Shown here: piece by piece, positions 6,034-9,264 of the stretch
How the letters are laid out: every line of letters begins with the position of its first letter
Position numbering within the stretch: position 1 is the first letter of the stretch
Source of the DNA: Lentisphaerota bacterium
GTDB taxonomy: Bacteria > Verrucomicrobiota > Lentisphaeria > Oligosphaerales > Oligosphaeraceae
DNA length: 9,264 bases
NCBI GenBank assembly: GCA_012800565.1
Contig: JAAZIZ010000422.1
Span: 1 to 9,264, forward strand
Direction: 5' to 3'
Notes under the pieces: generated by a model
Told to the model about the DNA's origin: nothing
Databases searched by the model: none
The model's input: only the letters and a program-made list of their open reading frames with translations
Translations under genes and position numbers: made by a program

Positions 6034-8880
6034 ATGTCGATTCGCATTGAAAATGATTATTGTCAGTGGCTGATTGCGGAGGACGGAGTCAACCTTCGCT
6101 TTCTGGACAAAATTCATGGTATTGACTGGGCCCTGCACAATCCTCCTGCCGCCTGCGCCTATGTGAAAAAGGATGGCTGGCGTGCGGATGCCTGTCGAGT
6201 CAGCTTCGCAGATGGCATCCTGACGCTTTACTTTTCCGGTGCAGCCGGCAAGGCGGAGATTGCAGTGGAAATCCACGCGGGCTTTTTTGTTTTTACAGTA
6301 TTGCGGGTTGAAGGTGATTTTGACGAACTTGCCTTTATCAATATACCCACCCGCCTGAAAGCACAGGCTGACGAACCGTTTTCGGCCTCGGCCATCGCGC
6401 TGAGTCTGCAGGCCAACGTCGAGGAACTGCCAGGACCACAGGAACATCTCTGGAGCGCAGCCTACCGGCGTTTTGGTTTCCAGGGGGCCCAAAGCGGCCT
6501 GGTCACAGCGCCTTTCGCGAAAATGCGTGATTATCTGAAAGAGATGGTCGGGGCGGCTCCCGGGGTACCGCATTCTCCTCTTTGTGGCCCATGGGCACTG
6601 GATGCCGAGCTGCCCCGCCGCACCAATATTATGGCCTGCCCATCGGAAAGCGATGTGGACGACTGGATACAGTTTTGTCAGCAACTGGGCATTACCTCCA
6701 TAGAATTCAGTGGTGCGATTGATTACGGCAGTTATCTGCCCAACCCCAAAGTCTATCCCCGCGGATATGACAGCGTCAAGGCAGTCACTGATAAATTGCA
6801 TGATGCCGGCATTATTTCAGGCCTGCATACGATGTCTTTCTCAATCGTAAAAAATTGCAGTTGGGTCACGCCGGTACCTGACCCCCGTCTGGCCAAGGAA
6901 CGTTCCTATACCCTGGCTGCCGGAATCAGTGCCGAAGCAACGGAAATCCCAATCGTGGAAGATACTTCCGATCTTCCTGAACTGATCAATTATTTCATCC
7001 GCCGAAGCATGACTCTGCAAATCGGCGATGAGCTGATTGAATTCAGCGGGGTACGCAAATCCGCGCCCTATGCCGTGCTCGAATGCCGGCGAGGTGTGCA
7101 TGGAACGAAAGCGGCTTCGCACCGCCAAGGTGCCCCTGTGCATCATCTGAAAGAATGCTGGGGATGTTTTGCGCCGGATGGAGACTCCACCTTGTATAGC
7201 GAAGTGGCTGGACGCATCGCGAAATGCCTGACTGACTGCGGTTTTGACTTCTGTTATCTGGATGGCCTGGATGGCGCCCATATCATTGGCGGAGAAGAGG
7301 CCCGCTGGTACTACAGTGCCAAGTTCACCTTTGAAGTATTCCGTCAGCTGTCCAAGCCGATGATGATGGAGATGGCCACTTTTCACCATCACCTGTGGTA
7401 TGTGCGCTCCCGCATGCAGGCCTGGGACCACTGTGTGCGCGGACATAAAAAATTCATCAATATGCACGTTTATTCCAATGCGCAGGCACGGCGCATGTTT
7501 CTGCCCCTGCACCTGGGCTGGACCGCACTCTTCCCATGGGTGGATTCTGAGCATGAGCCGACTTATCGCGATGATATCGAATACTTATGGAGCAAATCCC
7601 TGGCGACTGATGCCAATTTCACCCTGCAATGCATCGGCCCTGAATCAATGCGCCAGGGCGCCTGGCTCAAAGACTTCGCGGAAACTATACGAACCTATGA
7701 AAAACTGCGCCAGAAAAACGTTTTTCCTGAGGAAATCAAGGCAAAACTGAGCCAGCCCGGCAGCGAATTCCAACTGCTGAAAGACCACTCCGGCACCTGG
7801 AATTTCCGGCCTGTGCAAACAGCCCGTCACAAAGTCGAAGCGCTTGACGGCCAGAGCAACCGCTGGAGCTTCCGGAACCGTTTCGAGAGCCAGCCCCTCT
7901 CTTTCCGGCTCACCGCCCTGAACTCGGTGGCGGCCTATGATTCACCGGAAGCCATAACCCTGGTTGATTTTCAACAGCAGGGACAATTCCGTGATCCAGG
8001 CCCCACTGACAATATCCTGAACAGTGGAAAAATTTACACCTACCAATCTTCCGCGCCGGGAGTTTCCAGCGCAATCTGCCCTGCTCCGCCGGATGGCCCT
8101 GCCGGAATTTGCGGGCGTTGGAGCGCTGTCAACCAGGGTTTGCCGGAGGTGGTGCCTACTTCCGCACCGGATGACCGCTATTCTCTGCTGGACCATTGTG
8201 AACGCGAGTACCGCCTGCACCAGGCGAGCTGGACCAGCCTGGTGCATTATTTCCCGGAGCCGCTTGATCTTAGCGGGCACCGGGCACTGGGGCTCTGGCT
8301 GAAAGGCGATGGCAAGGGCGAACTGGCCAACCTGATCCTGAATTCACGCTCCTACGGTGAGACCCACATGCAACACTACATCCCGGTTGATTTCACCGGC
8401 TGGCGATACTTTGAACTGGTCGAACCTGAGAGTGAGCGGTTTGATGACTATTCCTGGCCTTTCGGGTGCTGCCAGTATGAAGTCTATCGCACCAAAACCA
8501 ACTTTGCCAATTCCAGGGCCCTTTTCTTCTGGTACAACCAGATACCACGTTCTGGCAGCGTGGAATGCCTGCTCAGCCCTGTCAAAGCCCTGCCTTTGCT
8601 CGAACAGAAAATAGTCCATCCTGCTCTCTCGGTCAATGGACAGCAAGTCGTCTTCCCAGTCGAATTGTCACCGGGGCAATATCTTGAATGCGACAGCAGC
8701 AACTGCCGCCTTTTCGATAAAAACGGCGATTTTCTCGGCGATGTCACGCCGCAGAATCCGCTTCCGGAACTTCAACCTGGCGATAACGATCTTCTTTTCA
8801 GCTGCCGTACAGCTCCAGCTCAAACACGCGCCTGGATCAATATCATCACCCGGGCCGAACAAGTACTGAACCCTAACTAA
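6034..8880 (+). CDS. Large glycoside-hydrolase-like protein with TIM barrel, beta insert and CBM-like domain
   Basis: This 948-residue protein looks like a glycoside hydrolase, but I cannot place it in a numbered family. Residues 1-165 are beta-rich, as in N-terminal sugar-binding sandwiches. A barrel-like part seems to start near 185-225 (CGPWALD; GITSIEFSG) and continue through GIISGLHTM (259-267). A beta insert occupies about 290-372 (IGDELIEFSGV, CRRGVHGTKAASH), after which the barrel resumes. DFCYLDGLDG (405-414), MMMEMATFHHHLW (443-455), FINMHVYS (474-481) and WVDSEHEP (502-509) are likely strand ends. Asp410, Asp413, Glu446 and Asp504 are candidate catalytic residues, unproven. About 735-850 resembles a galactose-binding-like carbohydrate module (LDLSGHRALGLWLKGDGKG), and a small beta domain ends the chain. 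No signal peptide, lipobox or membrane helix is seen, so it is predicted cytosolic, odd for a polysaccharide enzyme. Its start is 79 bp after purD. Confidence 0.7.
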   Translation: MSIRIENDYCQWLIAEDGVNLRFLDKIHGIDWALHNPPAACAYVKKDGWRADACRVSFADGILTLYFSGAAGKAEIAVEIHAGFFVFTVLRVEGDFDELAFINIPTRLKAQADEPFSASAIALSLQANVEELPGPQEHLWSAAYRRFGFQGAQSGLVTAPFAKMRDYLKEMVGAAPGVPHSPLCGPWALDAELPRRTNIMACPSESDVDDWIQFCQQLGITSIEFSGAIDYGSYLPNPKVYPRGYDSVKAVTDKLHDAGIISGLHTMSFSIVKNCSWVTPVPDPRLAKERSYTLAAGISAEATEIPIVEDTSDLPELINYFIRRSMTLQIGDELIEFSGVRKSAPYAVLECRRGVHGTKAASHRQGAPVHHLKECWGCFAPDGDSTLYSEVAGRIAKCLTDCGFDFCYLDGLDGAHIIGGEEARWYYSAKFTFEVFRQLSKPMMMEMATFHHHLWYVRSRMQAWDHCVRGHKKFINMHVYSNAQARRMFLPLHLGWTALFPWVDSEHEPTYRDDIEYLWSKSLATDANFTLQCIGPESMRQGAWLKDFAETIRTYEKLRQKNVFPEEIKAKLSQPGSEFQLLKDHSGTWNFRPVQTARHKVEALDGQSNRWSFRNRFESQPLSFRLTALNSVAAYDSPEAITLVDFQQQGQFRDPGPTDNILNSGKIYTYQSSAPGVSSAICPAPPDGPAGICGRWSAVNQGLPEVVPTSAPDDRYSLLDHCEREYRLHQASWTSLVHYFPEPLDLSGHRALGLWLKGDGKGELANLILNSRSYGETHMQHYIPVDFTGWRYFELVEPESERFDDYSWPFGCCQYEVYRTKTNFANSRALFFWYNQIPRSGSVECLLSPVKALPLLEQKIVHPALSVNGQQVVFPVELSPGQYLECDSSNCRLFDKNGDFLGDVTPQNPLPELQPGDNDLLFSCRTAPAQTRAWINIITRAEQVLNPN

Positions 8881-8929
8881 ACGCGGACAGGCCGGCCCCG
8901 CATCCGTGTGACAGGAGGTCCACTCAAGC

Positions 8930-9264
8930 ATGCGAATATGCGATTTGGATACCCCCAGCCTGCTGCTGGACAAGGATATTTTTGACCAGAATCTGCGCCT
9001 GATGTGCGAACGTGCCCGGGCAGCCGGGAAATTATTGCGCCCGCACGCCAAGACTCACAAATGCAGCCGCATTGCCAAGGAACAGCTGGCAGCCGGCCAA
9101 TGTGCGGGAGTCTGCGCCGCTAAAGTCTCCGAGGCTCTGGCTCTGCTGCGTGCCGGCATCCCCAGCGTGCTGATCACCTCCCCGGTGGTAGGGAAGCTGA
9201 AAATCGACAACCTCTGCGCCTGTCTGGCGACCGGCGCCGAGTGCCTGGTGGTGGTGGACAATTA
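8930..9264 (+). CDS. PLP-dependent DSD1/D-threonine-aldolase-type enzyme (N-terminal part, cut by window edge)
   Basis: Only the first 111 codons are inside the window. They match the start of the alanine-racemase-like barrel found in D-serine dehydratase (DSD1) and low-specificity D-threonine aldolase. The protein opens with DLDTPSLLLDKDIFDQNL (5-22), then the PLP motif LRPHAKTHK (36-44), in which Lys41 is the expected Schiff-base lysine. GVCAAKVSEALALLRAG (60-76) and VLITSPVVG follow. Family members split or rearrange D-beta-hydroxy amino acids; the substrate here cannot be told without the C-terminal half, where the metal-binding His/Cys pair should lie. AGGAGG at 8913-8918 stands 11 nt before the ATG. 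The gap from the glycosidase-like gene is 49 bp with no terminator, so the two are probably cotranscribed. Confidence 0.85.
   Translation, partial: MRICDLDTPSLLLDKDIFDQNLRLMCERARAAGKLLRPHAKTHKCSRIAKEQLAAGQCAGVCAAKVSEALALLRAGIPSVLITSPVVGKLKIDNLCACLATGAECLVVVDN

Noticed and set aside
5821..6801. Minus-strand 326-codon frame across purD and the glycosidase-like gene
   Set aside because: It is a shadow of two supported plus-strand genes; no domain is recognisable.
8891..8898. GGCCGGCC palindrome between the last two genes as a terminator or operator
   Set aside because: It is only 8 bp without a loop or T-tract; a GC palindrome of this size can occur by chance.
1..9264. CRISPR array, IS element, rRNA or tRNA genes
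   Set aside because: No regularly spaced repeats, transposase, or recognisable structural RNA was found on either strand.

Overview
The window carries seven protein-coding genes (one cut by the right edge), a divergent intergenic region and a structured, GC-rich repeat at the left edge. The DNA is moderately GC-rich and gram-negative in character, because an LptF/LptG-type lipopolysaccharide-export permease is present. The left-edge repeat resembles GC-rich dispersed sequences I associate with Planctomycetes-Verrucomicrobia-Lentisphaerae (PVC) genomes. Together with the large unassigned glycosidase-like protein, it makes a Lentisphaeria/Victivallales-like or other PVC bacterium my best guess. 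This rests on recollection and no search was possible, so it is a low-to-moderate-confidence guess.

Layout. 1-271 is a hairpin-rich repeat bounded by a perfect 2 x 16 bp tandem duplication (253-284). 341-2283 on the minus strand is a two-gene unit: a GYF_2 + RDD membrane protein followed by an LptF/LptG-family permease. 2284-2709 is a divergent intergenic region with four phased A-tracts and a good plus-strand sigma70-like promoter. From 2710 to the right edge everything reads on the plus strand: a GcvH-like protein without the lipoyl lysine, a Cys-rich six-helix membrane protein overlapping it by 4 bp, pyrF, purD, a 948-residue cytosolic glycosidase-like protein, and the start of a PLP-dependent DSD1/D-threonine-aldolase-type enzyme.

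How they work together. pyrF and purD are ordinary nucleotide-biosynthesis genes (UMP and IMP pathways). The minus-strand pair belongs to the cell envelope. The less ordinary parts are the degenerate GcvH-like protein translationally coupled to an unrecognised membrane protein, and the large TIM-barrel-like protein with a phage-tail-like beta insert, followed at 49 bp by an amino-acid enzyme. All plus-strand gaps are short (at most 79 bp) and no convincing terminator lies between these genes, so they could be cotranscribed. That does not make them one pathway.
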